Source of the DNA: an uncultured Pseudomonadota bacterium
Lineage (GTDB): Bacteria; Pseudomonadota; Gammaproteobacteria; Methylococcales; Methylomonadaceae
Direction of reading: 5' to 3'
Assembly (NCBI GenBank): GCA_903870545.1
Contig: CAIQDI010000028.1
Span: 120,640-184,639, forward strand
DNA length: 64,000 bases
Part shown: one piece after another, positions 17,128 to 27,252 of the stretch
Layout of the letters: every line of letters starts with the position of its first letter
How positions within the stretch are numbered: the first letter of the stretch is position 1
The notes under the pieces: model-generated
The model's input: the letters and a program-made list of their open reading frames with translations, nothing else
Told to the model about the DNA's origin: nothing
Databases searched by the model: none
Program-made: the position numbers and the translations under genes

Positions 17128-18906
17128 CTACTCCTCCACTTGCGCCAAATGCGCCGCTGCATCGTCACGATTCGCCAAGCGTCGTGCGGTTTCTAAAGAT
17201 TTGTCTAAATCAAAACCTGGTTCATAACTGATTTTTTTCAGCCTGTTTTGATAAACTTCCGGATAACGTTCGAGCGTCGTCAACACAGGATTGGCGGCGG
17301 TTTGACCTAAACCACAATGGCTGTAATTTTTAATCAACTGACACAATTCTTCCAACGCCACAATGTCGCCCGCTGAACCGTGACCTTCGACGATTTTATC
17401 GACTTGTTTTTTCAACAACGACGTTCCGACGCGGCACGGCGTACAGAATCCACAACTTTCATGTGCGAAGAAATGGCTGAAATTGTGAACGATGTCCAAA
17501 ATGTTGCGGCTGTTATTAAAGACAATAAACGAGCCGCCCGTCGCTAAATCTTCAAACGCGATTTTGCGTTGAAATTCGTTATCCGCAATAAACGTTCCCG
17601 ACGGCCCGCCAACTTGAACGCCTAAAATGTCCGTCGCGCCACAATCGTCCAAAATAGTTTGAACGGTTACGCCAAATGGATATTCGTAAATGCCAGGTTT
17701 TGCACAATCGCCGCTGATGCTGTGAATTTTCGTGCCTTTCGATTTGGCTGTGCCGAAAGCCGCAAACCATTCGCCGCCATGAATAGCGATATTAGCTGCC
17801 GCTAAAAAGGTTTCAACGTTATTCACGGAAGTCGGTTTGTTTAAATAACCGCTGACAACGGGATACGGCGGACGATTACGCGGAATACCTGCTTTGCCTT
17901 CGAGCGATTCAATTAACGCCGATTCTTCGCCACAAATATATGCACCCGCACCCAAACAAATTTCAATATCGAAATCAAAACCGTGGTGCAGAATGTTTTT
18001 ACCGAGTAAATTCGCCGCGCGACGTTCAACTAAAACTGCTTCGAGTTTTTCATACAAATGCAGATATTCGCCGCGCAAATAAATGAAACCTTGCGTCGCG
18101 CCAATAATTGCTGCCGCCACGGTCATGCCTTCAAAAACTGAATCCGCGTAAGCATTCAAAATCACGCGGTCTTTAAATGTGCCAGGTTCGCCTTCGTCCG
18201 CGTTGCAAATAATGTAACGCTGATCCGCGTTTTCTTCGTGGCAAAATTTCCATTTCCACGCCGTTGTATAACCTGCGCCACCGCGTCCACGCAAACCCGA
18301 TTTTTCAACTTCATTGAGCGTTTCCGTTAAACCGCGTGCGAATGTTGCTTTAATCGCTGCGCCTTTGATTGGCGTTTCGTTCAGCAACAAACCCGATTGA
18401 ATAATGTTGTCTTCGACGGTAAAAAAGTCGCGCGACCATTGTTCTAACGGCACAGACTTATTCACATTTTCAACGATTTCGTCGATGCGCGATTTCGTTA
18501 AATTCGTAATCGCGTAGCCGTTTACCAAACCCGCCAGCGATTGGTCACACATTCCCGAACACGACGTATTATTCAAACTGACCACGCCATCAGCGCGAAC
18601 TTCGCCAATTTTTACGCCCAATTTTTCAGCGAAATAATTGATGAGTTCTTCTTTTCCGACCATCAAATCGGTAATCGAATCACTGATTAAAATGTCGAAT
18701 TGTCCACGCGGTTCAAGGTGAAAAAAGCTGTAAAACTCAATCACGTTTTGAATTTGCGTGCGTGGAATGTTCAGCACGAGCGCGAGTTGTTCAATTGCCG
18801 CTTTAGGAATATGAAAATATCGCGCTTGCACTGCACGCAGAATTTTCAATAAGCGCGTCGCTTGAAAATCGTTCTCTTGCGCGAGTTGTCTAATAAATTG
18901 TTGCAT
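17128..18906 (-). CDS. hoxF: NAD-reducing hydrogenase diaphorase subunit HoxF
   Basis: HoxF binds NAD(H) and FMN. The ATG at 18906 with GAGGA upstream is preferred over an in-frame TTG at 18921 and gives 592 residues, typical of the Ralstonia-type HoxF in which a HoxE/NuoE-like domain is fused at the N-terminus. That domain (1-160) keeps only the C-x3-C pair in SCSGMC; the first pair of NuoE cysteines is absent. The NAD site (GRGGAGYTTAWKW) is near 205, the FMN site (GAGAYICGEESAL) near 320, and the [4Fe-4S] motif (ESCGFCTPCRVG) near 490. It follows the Pat-type gene by 15 bases. Confidence 0.95.
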   Translation of the reverse strand: MQQFIRQLAQENDFQATRLLKILRAVQARYFHIPKAAIEQLALVLNIPRTQIQNVIEFYSFFHLEPRGQFDILISDSITDLMVGKEELINYFAEKLGVKIGEVRADGVVSLNNTSCSGMCDQSLAGLVNGYAITNLTKSRIDEIVENVNKSVPLEQWSRDFFTVEDNIIQSGLLLNETPIKGAAIKATFARGLTETLNEVEKSGLRGRGGAGYTTAWKWKFCHEENADQRYIICNADEGEPGTFKDRVILNAYADSVFEGMTVAAAIIGATQGFIYLRGEYLHLYEKLEAVLVERRAANLLGKNILHHGFDFDIEICLGAGAYICGEESALIESLEGKAGIPRNRPPYPVVSGYLNKPTSVNNVETFLAAANIAIHGGEWFAAFGTAKSKGTKIHSISGDCAKPGIYEYPFGVTVQTILDDCGATDILGVQVGGPSGTFIADNEFQRKIAFEDLATGGSFIVFNNSRNILDIVHNFSHFFAHESCGFCTPCRVGTSLLKKQVDKIVEGHGSAGDIVALEELCQLIKNYSHCGLGQTAANPVLTTLERYPEVYQNRLKKISYEPGFDLDKSLETARRLANRDDAAAHLAQVEE

Positions 18907-18921
18907 AAAAATCCTCTTCAA

Positions 18922-21603
18922 TTATTGGCGCAAATCTTTAATCGCCCGCACTACATCGTCTTTGCCAGTAATCATTTCGATACTGAAACCCAATTTTTTC
19001 ACCATTTCGAGCGTGGGTTCGTTGTCTTTTAACACTTCGGCTTCAAACGACAACATGCCTTTTCCTTTCGCGGTTTGCATTAAAGTTTTCATCAGTTTTG
19101 AACCGATGCCCAAACGTTGACAATCGTCCGCCACTACAATCGCAAACTCGACCGAATGCCCGTCAGGATTCACTATGTAACGTCCCACGCCTAATTCGTT
19201 CGGCAAATCCGGGTCATCCGTCACCGCGACAAATGCCATTTCGCGATCGTAATCAATTTGCGTAAAACGCACCAACATTTCAGGTGTAAGCTCCTGCAAC
19301 GCCTGATGAAAACGGAAGTATTTTGTTTTTTCAGACAATCGATTAACAAAATAGGTTTCCATTTTTGCGTCTTCGGGACGAACCGGGCGAATCGTAACGC
19401 TTGTGCCGTTCGCTGCCAAATAATGTTGCGTCAATTCGTGCGGATACGGATGAATCGCCATGTGCGCGTAACGGCTAAGTTGATGCGAGGTTTGCGCTTT
19501 AATCCGTGCATCGACAGCAATCGCGCCATGTGCGTCAACAATCAACGGGTTAATGTCGAGTTCTAAAATCTCGGGCAATTCGCTGACCATTTCAGAAATG
19601 TTCAACAACACGTCAACCAACGCTTGTTTGTTCGCAGGAGGTAAATTACGAAATTGATTCAGATATTTTGCGGCTTTGGTTTTCGCAATCATTTGTTCAA
19701 CCATGTACGCATTCAACGGTGGCAACGCGACGGCGTTATCTTTGAAAATTTCAACCATCGTGCCGCCCAAACCAAAACTAATCGCCGGGCCAAAAACGGG
19801 ATCGCGCACCACGCCAATCATCAATTCGCGCCCGCTATCCGATTTAAACATCGCTTCAACCGTCATGCCAACTTCTTTGATTTCGGGATATTTGTTTTGA
19901 ATCGCGTGTTCCATTTCAGTAAAATTACGCGCAATGTCTTCGACGCTGTTGATGTTCAAACGTACACCACCAATGTCCGATTTGTGGCTAAATTCAGGCA
20001 TATTGATTTTTAAAACCACAGGAAAACGCAGCGTTTCAGCGGCAATCATGGCATCTTTTGCGCTGGTCACTTTAACAGTTTGATTCACGGGAATATGAAA
20101 CGCGGCGAGAATGGCTTTCGATTCTTGCGCGGTTAAAACATCGCGTCCTTCGGCTAAAACGCGCTCAATAATTAAACGTGCGCCTTTGACATCGGGTTCG
20201 GCACGTTCATCGGAAGGCGACGGAATTTGTTTGAGTAAAATTTGGTTTTGCGCGTAATTCGCCAAAAAGCCGAACGCATCGACCGCGACTTCCGGCGTGT
20301 TGAAATGTGCGACGTTGCTGTTGGCAAATAACGCGCGTCCTTCTTCGACTTTCGCGCCACCTGTCCACGCCGCTAAAACAGGTTTTTTGCTGTGTTTTGC
20401 GCCTTCGATAATACACTGGGCAATTTCTGTCGGATTGGTCATGGCTTGCGGCGTTAAAATCACCAACACGCCGTCGATATTGTCATCGTTTAAACACACT
20501 TCGAGCGATTGTTGATAACGTTCCGAAGTCGCGTCGCCCAAAATATCAACGGGATTTGCGTGCGACCAATGCACCGGTAAAACGGCGTTCAAAGCGTGCA
20601 AACTGTCGTCGCTAAGTTCCGCCATTTTGATGCCAACATCTTCGGCGCGGTCGGTACTCATTACGCCAGGCCCGCCCGCGTTGGTGATAATTGCCAAACG
20701 GTCTTGCGTGACTTCGTAATTATTCGCCAACACGCGAGCGGCTGAGAATAATTCGGAAATGCTGTAAGCGCGAACCACGCCCGCGCGTGCAATGGCCGCA
20801 TCGAAAACGCTATCGCCGCCGACCATTGCGCCGGTGTGTGACATGGCAGCTTTGATACCGGCTTCGTGACGACCTGATTTAATTAAAATCACAGGTTTCA
20901 AACGTGCCGCTGCTTTCAAGCCGCTTAAAAAACGACGTGCGTCACGAATGCCTTCAACATACATTAAAATGCCGGTGGTTTTGGTATCGGTCGCCAAATA
21001 ATCTAACACTTCGCCGAAATCAATATCCGCCGCGCCGCCCATTGAAACCACGGTTGAGAAACCAATATCTTGGGATTTTGCCCAATCTAAAATCGCGGTG
21101 CAAACTGCGCCCGATTGAGAAAGTAACGCTAAATTACCGTCTTGAATGGTGCCGTCGCCAAAGGTGGCGTTTAAAAATCCGCTTGGACGCGCTACACCTA
21201 AACAGTTTGGACCAATTAAACGAATGCCGTAACGGTGCGCGATGTCCAAAACTTCTTGCTGTAAACGTTTGCCTTCTTCGCCCAATTCGCCAAATCCTGC
21301 GGTGATAATAATGACGGAATTTACGCCTTTTTCACCGCATTGACGCATTACACCTGGCACGGTTGGCGCGGGGGTTGAAATAACCACCAAATCTAAATCT
21401 TCAGGAACTGAATTTAAATCGGGATAGGCTTTCAAGCCTAAAATGTATTCGCGTTTATTGTTAACGGGATACAAACCGCCTTTGAATTCGGCTTCTTGCA
21501 TATTGAGTAATAATCGATAGCCGACGCTTTCAGGTCGTTCAGATGCACCAACGATGGCAACAGATTTTGGGGTAAAAAAACGATTTAAATAATGTGGTCC
21601 CAT
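18922..21603 (-). CDS. Acyl-CoA synthetase (NDP-forming)-like/GNAT fusion, Pat/PatZ-type lysine acetyltransferase
   Basis: I choose the ATG at 21603, preceded by TGGAG, giving 893 residues (Salmonella Pat and E. coli PatZ are about 886). The order is CoA-binding domain (PKSVAIVGASERPES), succinyl-CoA-ligase-like domain (SHTGAMVGGDSVFDAA near 255), ATP-grasp domain (about 480-690), and C-terminal GNAT domain (about 730-890) with the acetyl-CoA loop CQRLGIGSKL. Such proteins acetylate and inactivate acetyl-CoA synthetase and other enzymes. The stop lies 15 bases before hoxF, so it heads the hox operon, which is unusual company. Confidence 0.9.
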   Translation of the reverse strand: MGPHYLNRFFTPKSVAIVGASERPESVGYRLLLNMQEAEFKGGLYPVNNKREYILGLKAYPDLNSVPEDLDLVVISTPAPTVPGVMRQCGEKGVNSVIIITAGFGELGEEGKRLQQEVLDIAHRYGIRLIGPNCLGVARPSGFLNATFGDGTIQDGNLALLSQSGAVCTAILDWAKSQDIGFSTVVSMGGAADIDFGEVLDYLATDTKTTGILMYVEGIRDARRFLSGLKAAARLKPVILIKSGRHEAGIKAAMSHTGAMVGGDSVFDAAIARAGVVRAYSISELFSAARVLANNYEVTQDRLAIITNAGGPGVMSTDRAEDVGIKMAELSDDSLHALNAVLPVHWSHANPVDILGDATSERYQQSLEVCLNDDNIDGVLVILTPQAMTNPTEIAQCIIEGAKHSKKPVLAAWTGGAKVEEGRALFANSNVAHFNTPEVAVDAFGFLANYAQNQILLKQIPSPSDERAEPDVKGARLIIERVLAEGRDVLTAQESKAILAAFHIPVNQTVKVTSAKDAMIAAETLRFPVVLKINMPEFSHKSDIGGVRLNINSVEDIARNFTEMEHAIQNKYPEIKEVGMTVEAMFKSDSGRELMIGVVRDPVFGPAISFGLGGTMVEIFKDNAVALPPLNAYMVEQMIAKTKAAKYLNQFRNLPPANKQALVDVLLNISEMVSELPEILELDINPLIVDAHGAIAVDARIKAQTSHQLSRYAHMAIHPYPHELTQHYLAANGTSVTIRPVRPEDAKMETYFVNRLSEKTKYFRFHQALQELTPEMLVRFTQIDYDREMAFVAVTDDPDLPNELGVGRYIVNPDGHSVEFAIVVADDCQRLGIGSKLMKTLMQTAKGKGMLSFEAEVLKDNEPTLEMVKKLGFSIEMITGKDDVVRAIKDLRQ

Positions 21604-21889
21604 AACACAACTCCAGAAGTAATAATGATTGTGAAATCCTAGCATTTTTGTGTGTCAATTAAGTGAATGCCTAACCGACCACAATGCCATTGTGACACAT
21701 CAATTACGAAAAATTGTATCTACGGCAAAAATTTTTTGATTGTGAATTCAGGCGTTATTTTGAGATGGTGCTAAAAAGGGAGGGATTTAAATTTTTGACT
21801 GATAAAGCGTTGGGAGGAATTTTTATTGAAGTTGAGCTGAAATTTGTTTGGCGTATTGAAGCAGAAATAATCTTAGCGGAATAAGTTTT
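21604..21889. other. Intergenic region without a gene
   Basis: Apart from the likely promoter region for the Pat-hox operon, I see no reading frame, hairpin or repeat that I can support here. It separates that operon from the tRNA gene. Confidence 0.6.
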
Positions 21890-21977
21890 TGGCGATGGAC
21901 TAGGGATTCGAACCCCAGGAACCTTTCGGTTCGACGGTTTTCAAGACCGTTGCTTTCGACCGCTCAGCCAGTCCACC
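21890..21977 (-). tRNA. tRNA-Ser (anticodon UGA)
   Basis: The minus strand reads as a class II tRNA. The acceptor GGTGGAC pairs with GTCCATC, the anticodon loop is CTTGAAA with anticodon TGA, there is a long variable arm, the T loop is GTTCGAATC, and the 3' end is an encoded CCA (21890-21892). Confidence 0.95.
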
Positions 21978-22070
21978 TCAAAACTTACCCTGCGTATTAT
22001 AGCGACAAAGTCGCTTTTTGCAAGCAAAACGTCAAATTTTTGATGACTTTGACGTTTTTTAGCGATAGTT

Positions 22071-23579
22071 TCATTTGCTTCGGTCTAATTTGCGATAGCC
22101 AATGGCTTCACTTAAATGCTGAATTTCAATGTCTGGCGAATTCGCTAAATCCGCAATCGTTCGTGCTAATTTCAAAATACGATGATACGCCCGATTTGAT
22201 AAACCAAACCGTTCCATCGCTTGGTCTAACAATCGATGACTAGAATCCGACACTTCGCACCATTGTTTTACTTCTTTCGCGGTTAATGCAGAATTCGCTT
22301 TACCGCTACGAGCAATAGCAATATTCCGTGCGGCAACGACTCGCGCCCGAATCGTCGCGCTACTTTCTTCACCATCTGGTGAACCACGTCGTAACACATC
22401 GTGCGACACACGCGGAACTTCCAAGTGCATATCAATTCTGTCTAAAAGTGGCCCAGAAATTTTCGCTCGATAACGCCCCACTTGTTCCGAACTGCAATGA
22501 CAACGCCCCGACGCATCGCCCAAATACCCGCACGGACACGGATTCATTGCCGCAATCAATTGAAAACGCGCCGGAAAATCCACTTGCCGCGCGGCGCGTG
22601 AAATCGTGATGTGTCCAGTTTCTAACGGTTCCCGCAATACTTCCAACACTTTGCGATCAAATTCCGGCAACTCATCCAAAAACAAGGTGCCGTAATGCGA
22701 CAACGAAATTTCACCCGGGCGCGGATTACTGCCGCCACCGACTAACGCCGCAGCTGAAGCCGAATGATGCGGCGCACGATATGGCGGACGTAACCAATTT
22801 GCTACGTCCAAACCTTGATCACTAATCGACGCAATCGCCGCCGTTTCTTGCGCTTGTTCCTCGGTCAAAAACGGCAAAATCGTCGGCAATCGCGCCGCCA
22901 ACATGGATTTTCCCGTTCCCGGTGGCCCCAACATTAACAAATTGTGTGCCCCCGCCGCCGCAATTTCAAACGCACGTTTAACGTGATATTGCCCATGAAC
23001 GTCCGAAAAATCCAACTCGTGCTGAATTTCCGTCGGTTGCGGTTGCTGATACGTCGTTTGAATCTGCGTTCGTCCATTCAAATGAGCGCACACTTCCAAC
23101 AAATGTGCCGCCGGTAGAATTTCCACGTTTTTGACTAACGCCGCTTCGGCGGTATTTTCTTTGGGCAAAATCAGTTGCCGATGGCAATCTCGCGCTCGAA
23201 TCGCCACCGGCAACACGCCCGTAATCGGACGCAATTCACCGCCCAACGACAATTCACCCACGCACTCATATTTGTCCAAATCTTTGGTTGAAATCTGACC
23301 GCTTGCCGCCAAAATCCCCAACGCAATCGCTAAATCGAACCGCCCGCCTTCTTTCGGTAAATCGGCGGGCGCAAGATTCACCGTAATCCGTTGCGCGGGA
23401 AAATCGAAACGGCAATTTTGAATCGCGCCACGCACACGATCTTTGCTTTCTTTCACCGCCGTTTCAGGCAAACCCACGATATTTAACGCAGGCAAACCAT
23501 TCGCAACGTGAACTTCAACGGTCACTAAGGGCGCGTCAATGCCAGAACGACCGCGACTGTAAATGACGGCTAAACCCAT
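22071..23579 (-). CDS. comM: YifB/ComM Mg-chelatase-like AAA+ ATPase
   Basis: The 502 residues match ComM, a hexameric helicase that aids branch migration in natural transformation. The N-terminal Lon-protease-like domain (ALNIVGLPETAVKESKDR) precedes a Walker A (GPPGTGKSMLA, near 220), Walker B (LFLDELPEF) and the cysteine-rich MNPCPCGYLG segment. It is followed closely by ubiK upstream, a common gammaproteobacterial pairing. Presence suggests, but does not prove, competence. Confidence 0.94.
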   Translation of the reverse strand: MGLAVIYSRGRSGIDAPLVTVEVHVANGLPALNIVGLPETAVKESKDRVRGAIQNCRFDFPAQRITVNLAPADLPKEGGRFDLAIALGILAASGQISTKDLDKYECVGELSLGGELRPITGVLPVAIRARDCHRQLILPKENTAEAALVKNVEILPAAHLLEVCAHLNGRTQIQTTYQQPQPTEIQHELDFSDVHGQYHVKRAFEIAAAGAHNLLMLGPPGTGKSMLAARLPTILPFLTEEQAQETAAIASISDQGLDVANWLRPPYRAPHHSASAAALVGGGSNPRPGEISLSHYGTLFLDELPEFDRKVLEVLREPLETGHITISRAARQVDFPARFQLIAAMNPCPCGYLGDASGRCHCSSEQVGRYRAKISGPLLDRIDMHLEVPRVSHDVLRRGSPDGEESSATIRARVVAARNIAIARSGKANSALTAKEVKQWCEVSDSSHRLLDQAMERFGLSNRAYHRILKLARTIADLANSPDIEIQHLSEAIGYRKLDRSK

Positions 23580-23589
23580 GTTAATAAAC

Positions 23590-23847
23590 TCAATCTTGGG
23601 TTGGCGCGAAGGATTTTTCTAAGGCTTCAACTCGCTTTTCAAGCGTTTCCAAATTCGTGCGTGTTTTGGCTAACACTAATTTTTGCACTTCAAATTCTTC
23701 GCGTGTCACCAATTCCATTTTGCCCAACGCGCTTTGTAAAATCGCCCGAAAGGTTTTTTCTAAATCGTCTTTAATCGTGTGCAACGCAGGCGGAATAACG
23801 CCGGCTAATTTATTTGCCATTTCATCAATGGTTTTGCTATCAAACAT
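23590..23847 (-). CDS. ubiK: UbiK/YqiC (BMFP) ubiquinone biosynthesis accessory factor
   Basis: The 85-residue protein starts with an amphipathic helix (IDEMANKLAGVIPPALHTIK) and ends in a coiled coil (LETLEKRVEALEK), the full layout of the membrane-fusogenic BMFP family. UbiK helps the Ubi complex under aerobic conditions. The gene sits 10 bases upstream of comM on the same strand. Confidence 0.9.
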   Translation of the reverse strand: MFDSKTIDEMANKLAGVIPPALHTIKDDLEKTFRAILQSALGKMELVTREEFEVQKLVLAKTRTNLETLEKRVEALEKSFAPTQD

Positions 23848-23882
23848 AAGAAACTCTCAGAAAATGGAGGAAAAAAGTCAAA

Positions 23883-24725
23883 CTACGCAAACGCTTTTTT
23901 GAAAAATTCAGGTTGCGCCATTGCCGCGTGATGAATGTCGAGGTTGTAATAAACCGTTTCAAACGCTTTGTTCGCGCACTCGTCGGCACGGAAAGTTAAT
24001 GCCGTTTTGCTGGCAATTGTCGCGCTCCACCAGCCAGATGGATAAATACATTGCGGGAAAAATAACGTTTGTTGATGACCAAAACCCGCCACTTGCATCG
24101 CGCCACGCATATCTTTGATTAACTGTAAATGCAATAACGCAGATTCACTTTGTTGAACCAACATGCCGTCTTCAGCCAAACACGCCACGCAATCACGGTA
24201 AAACGCTTCGCCGAATAAACCTTCCGCCACACCAACTGGATCGGTGCTATCGACGATGATTAAATCGACCGAATTTGGCGCAGCATCTTTTAACCATTGA
24301 ATGCCGTCGATGAATTTCAAATCCGCCCGCGCATCGCCGTTGGATTCGCACAATTCGGGGAAATAGATTTCCGCCAAACGGGTGACGCGCTCATCGATGT
24401 CAATTTGGACGGCTTCTTCCACGTTTTTATGTTTTAACACTTCGCGCAACGTGCCGCAATCGCCGCCGCCAATAATCCAAACACGTTTTGGATTCGGGTG
24501 TAAAAACAACGCGGGGTGACTAATCATTTCGTGATAAAAGAAATTATCGCGCGTTGAAACCATCGTGCAACCGTCAATCACCATCAATTTACCAAACGTT
24601 TCTGTGTCGTAAATTTCCAGTTTCTGAAACTCTGATTGTTCTTCGTGCAGCTTTTCGTTAATTTTGAGCGAAAACGCCGTGCCAGTTGACAACATTTGTT
24701 CGGTAAACCATTCGTTTGAATTCAT
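23883..24725 (-). CDS. speE: Spermidine synthase
   Basis: SpeE transfers an aminopropyl group from decarboxylated SAM to putrescine. The 280 residues are normal length. The signature WIIGGGDCGTLREVLKH lies near 83, the catalytic Asp region IIVDSTDPVGVAEGLF near 155, and the substrate-binding YHEMISHPALF near 65. A speD gene is not in view. It diverges from rlmH. Confidence 0.93.
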   Translation of the reverse strand: MNSNEWFTEQMLSTGTAFSLKINEKLHEEQSEFQKLEIYDTETFGKLMVIDGCTMVSTRDNFFYHEMISHPALFLHPNPKRVWIIGGGDCGTLREVLKHKNVEEAVQIDIDERVTRLAEIYFPELCESNGDARADLKFIDGIQWLKDAAPNSVDLIIVDSTDPVGVAEGLFGEAFYRDCVACLAEDGMLVQQSESALLHLQLIKDMRGAMQVAGFGHQQTLFFPQCIYPSGWWSATIASKTALTFRADECANKAFETVYYNLDIHHAAMAQPEFFKKAFA

Positions 24726-24836
24726 GTGCTAAAATCCTATAAATTAAAAAAAGAGAAGTAAGGTCGTCATTATAGTTGGATTAACGCTTTGCTTGCACCT
24801 TGAACCTTTCACCTTTTAGCGAAATTAGCGAAACTC

Positions 24837-25304
24837 ATGCAAATTCATTTAATTACCGTCGGAACAAAAATGCCTAATTGGGTTCAACAAGGTTACGACG
24901 AATACGCCAAACGCTTGCCGCGCGAGTGTGAATTGGTGTTGAAAGAAATTCCAGCGGGGAAGCGTGGCAAAAATAGTGACGTGGCGCGAATTGTCAAAGA
25001 CGAAGGCGAGCGAATGTTGGCGGCGATTCCGTCACACAGTCATTTGGTGACGTTAGATTTAGGCGGGAAATTATGGTCAACGGTCGAATTGTCGCAAGCG
25101 ATGCAACGTTGGCAAGGTAACGGACAACACGTTTCGTTATTGGTCGGTGGCCCAGAAGGTTTAGCAGATGCCGTGAAACAAAGTGCGCGAGAATCCTGGT
25201 GTTTGTCGAATCTCACCTTTCCACATCCGCTGGTAAGAATTGTTGTCGCCGAACAGCTTTATCGCGCATGGAGTATTTTGCAAAATCATCCGTATCATCG
25301 TTAA
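24837..25304 (+). CDS. rlmH: 23S rRNA (pseudouridine1915-N3)-methyltransferase
   Basis: The 155-residue SPOUT methyltransferase is complete. It starts [16 protein letters not shown] and carries the SAM-binding knot ([13 protein letters not shown] near 102 and [20 protein letters not shown], here in part, near 130). Its stop lies one base from the stop of the convergent histidine-kinase gene, so it marks the left edge of the AT-rich island. Confidence 0.95.
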   Translation: MQIHLITVGTKMPNWVQQGYDEYAKRLPRECELVLKEIPAGKRGKNSDVARIVKDEGERMLAAIPSHSHLVTLDLGGKLWSTVELSQAMQRWQGNGQHVSLLVGGPEGLADAVKQSARESWCLSNLTFPHPLVRIVVAEQLYRAWSILQNHPYHR

Positions 25305-25305
25305 C

Positions 25306-27252
25306 CTATCCATTTTGAGTAAAATTGCTATTGAGCTTTTGAACATGAACATTGAGCATTGATGACTGAAAAATATAGGTAAAAATATTTTGCCCATCTT
25401 CATAGGTAACGTTATAGAAAATATTATATTTTCCACAAATATTTTTAACCATATTCAGCCCCAATCCTAAACCTCTCTTCGCTTCATCCTCTCTAAAATT
25501 TTTCTCAAAGATTTTATTTTTATCTTTAATTTGGTTGCCATACGTTTTAATAGCCAATATTGCTGTGTCATTGGATTGTAAAAGATTGATGTTGATGGGT
25601 TTGTTTTTGGTGGCATATTTAATTCCATTTGAGATGTTATTATCAATAATTCTCTCTAGTTCTATTTGATTGATATTGGTAAAAATATCTTCTTCAATAG
25701 TTGATTGAATCTCTTTATGACTAACTTTTGAGATAGTTGAAAAAAAATAAATTCGTTTCTTCAAAAAATCACTAAGATTGATATTTTTTGGAGCGTATTC
25801 AATCGTATCGGCTGACGCAACATACGCTAAATCTTCATAAAAATTTGAAAGCATATTGATAGATGAATCAATTCTATCAATATAAGATGATAAAGATTTA
25901 TCGGTTTGAAATTGCTTAATCATTTCACCATTCATCATAATGTTCGTTAATGGCGTTCTTAATTGATGAACCGTATCGGCAATAAACTGATTCTTATCTT
26001 TTAAGATATTGGAACTGCGTTCAATCTCTTTATTTAATCGATTATGCAGATTGTTATAGCTTTCATTTAAAACAGCCATTTCTGCAATTTTGATATTGCG
26101 AATATCCGAGTATTGATTATTTTTTATATTATCAACAATTTTCAAAAGCGGATTTGAAAGCCTTTTCATAATGAACAGATAAATTACAACTAAAATGCTC
26201 AATATGAAAAAAAGTTGGATGACGGCTTGGATAAGTGTTTTTTGTATATCGCTTTCTAACGATTCTGTTGAATAGGTTGTTTTTATGATGAGTTTTGTTC
26301 CCGTTGATTGGTTAAACACCCCATTTGTTACAGCGTAGATGGTGAATTGATGTTGTGGCAAATTAAGTGAACTAATAAGATTATCATCACGAAATACTTC
26401 ATCAATTACTTCATTGATATGTTCTTCATTATTTAGAAGATCTTTAATATCTAATTTTGTTAAATCCTCCAATCGCTTATTCTTGATAGACAAGTCATTA
26501 TATAGCTGAAATAGAAGACTCTTTGTCGCTTCCCAACCCTCCTGTTGCAAAAATTTTTTGCTGAGATTTATTTTATCGAATTCAAGTTTCTGAATAGCAT
26601 TATTGCCAAGATAAAGTTCAATTAGTGCAACATTTTTGATTAAGTCGTATTTGGCTTTAAATTCTCTTAAAAAATCCAAGGCGAATGCAATTTGCAGAAC
26701 ATATTTTTCATCACTTGATAATTTTATGAAATATCGCTTAAACCACATAGATGACGAGGTAACTGAGTCAATTATGATGGGAGAGATGTCAATAGCCGCT
26801 TTTTTAGTAAAAATGGAACTCATCAGCTCTCTTATATCCATAACGACACCAAAGTTAAGACCTATATCCGTTTTATAAGAGGCATCTTCGATAATGTAGT
26901 CTTTATTGATTAGAAATACTTGATAACTTCCAAAGTGAACATCTTTGTTTAATTCTTCAGCGGCTTTATCAACATTAAAACGAGCGCGATCTCTTTTATA
27001 AATTTCAGACAGTTGATTTAATTTTGAGATATTTACCGATTCAAATTTGTCGAAATCGTATTGCAATCTATCAAAAATTAGTCGGTAATCTTCTCGGATT
27101 TGTTGAGTAACATTGATATATTTATTTGAATAATTTTGAATCAGCATCTGTCGATAATTTTGAAATTTAATCGCGTCACCAATAACCACCACCATGATTA
27201 CTAATAAAAAAAACGATATTATGTAATGGTTTAGCTTAACTTTTAATTTCAA
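25306..27252 (-). CDS. Sensor histidine kinase
   Basis: The 648-residue protein has a first membrane helix (10-28), a large periplasmic sensor region of about 310 residues with coiled-coil character, and a second helix (about 342-364). A linker leads to the phosphoacceptor box (IADTVHQLRTPLTNI, His near 432) and the ATPase domain. The N box (DNNISNGIKYA) and G2 box (RGLGLGLNM) are good. The G1 box reads KTYGNQI and lacks the usual Asp of DxGxG, a variant I associate with Campylobacterota-type kinases. It overlaps the regulator gene by 17 bases. The signal is unknown. Confidence 0.9.
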   Translation of the reverse strand: MKLKVKLNHYIISFFLLVIMVVVIGDAIKFQNYRQMLIQNYSNKYINVTQQIREDYRLIFDRLQYDFDKFESVNISKLNQLSEIYKRDRARFNVDKAAEELNKDVHFGSYQVFLINKDYIIEDASYKTDIGLNFGVVMDIRELMSSIFTKKAAIDISPIIIDSVTSSSMWFKRYFIKLSSDEKYVLQIAFALDFLREFKAKYDLIKNVALIELYLGNNAIQKLEFDKINLSKKFLQQEGWEATKSLLFQLYNDLSIKNKRLEDLTKLDIKDLLNNEEHINEVIDEVFRDDNLISSLNLPQHQFTIYAVTNGVFNQSTGTKLIIKTTYSTESLESDIQKTLIQAVIQLFFILSILVVIYLFIMKRLSNPLLKIVDNIKNNQYSDIRNIKIAEMAVLNESYNNLHNRLNKEIERSSNILKDKNQFIADTVHQLRTPLTNIMMNGEMIKQFQTDKSLSSYIDRIDSSINMLSNFYEDLAYVASADTIEYAPKNINLSDFLKKRIYFFSTISKVSHKEIQSTIEEDIFTNINQIELERIIDNNISNGIKYATKNKPININLLQSNDTAILAIKTYGNQIKDKNKIFEKNFREDEAKRGLGLGLNMVKNICGKYNIFYNVTYEDGQNIFTYIFQSSMLNVHVQKLNSNFTQNG

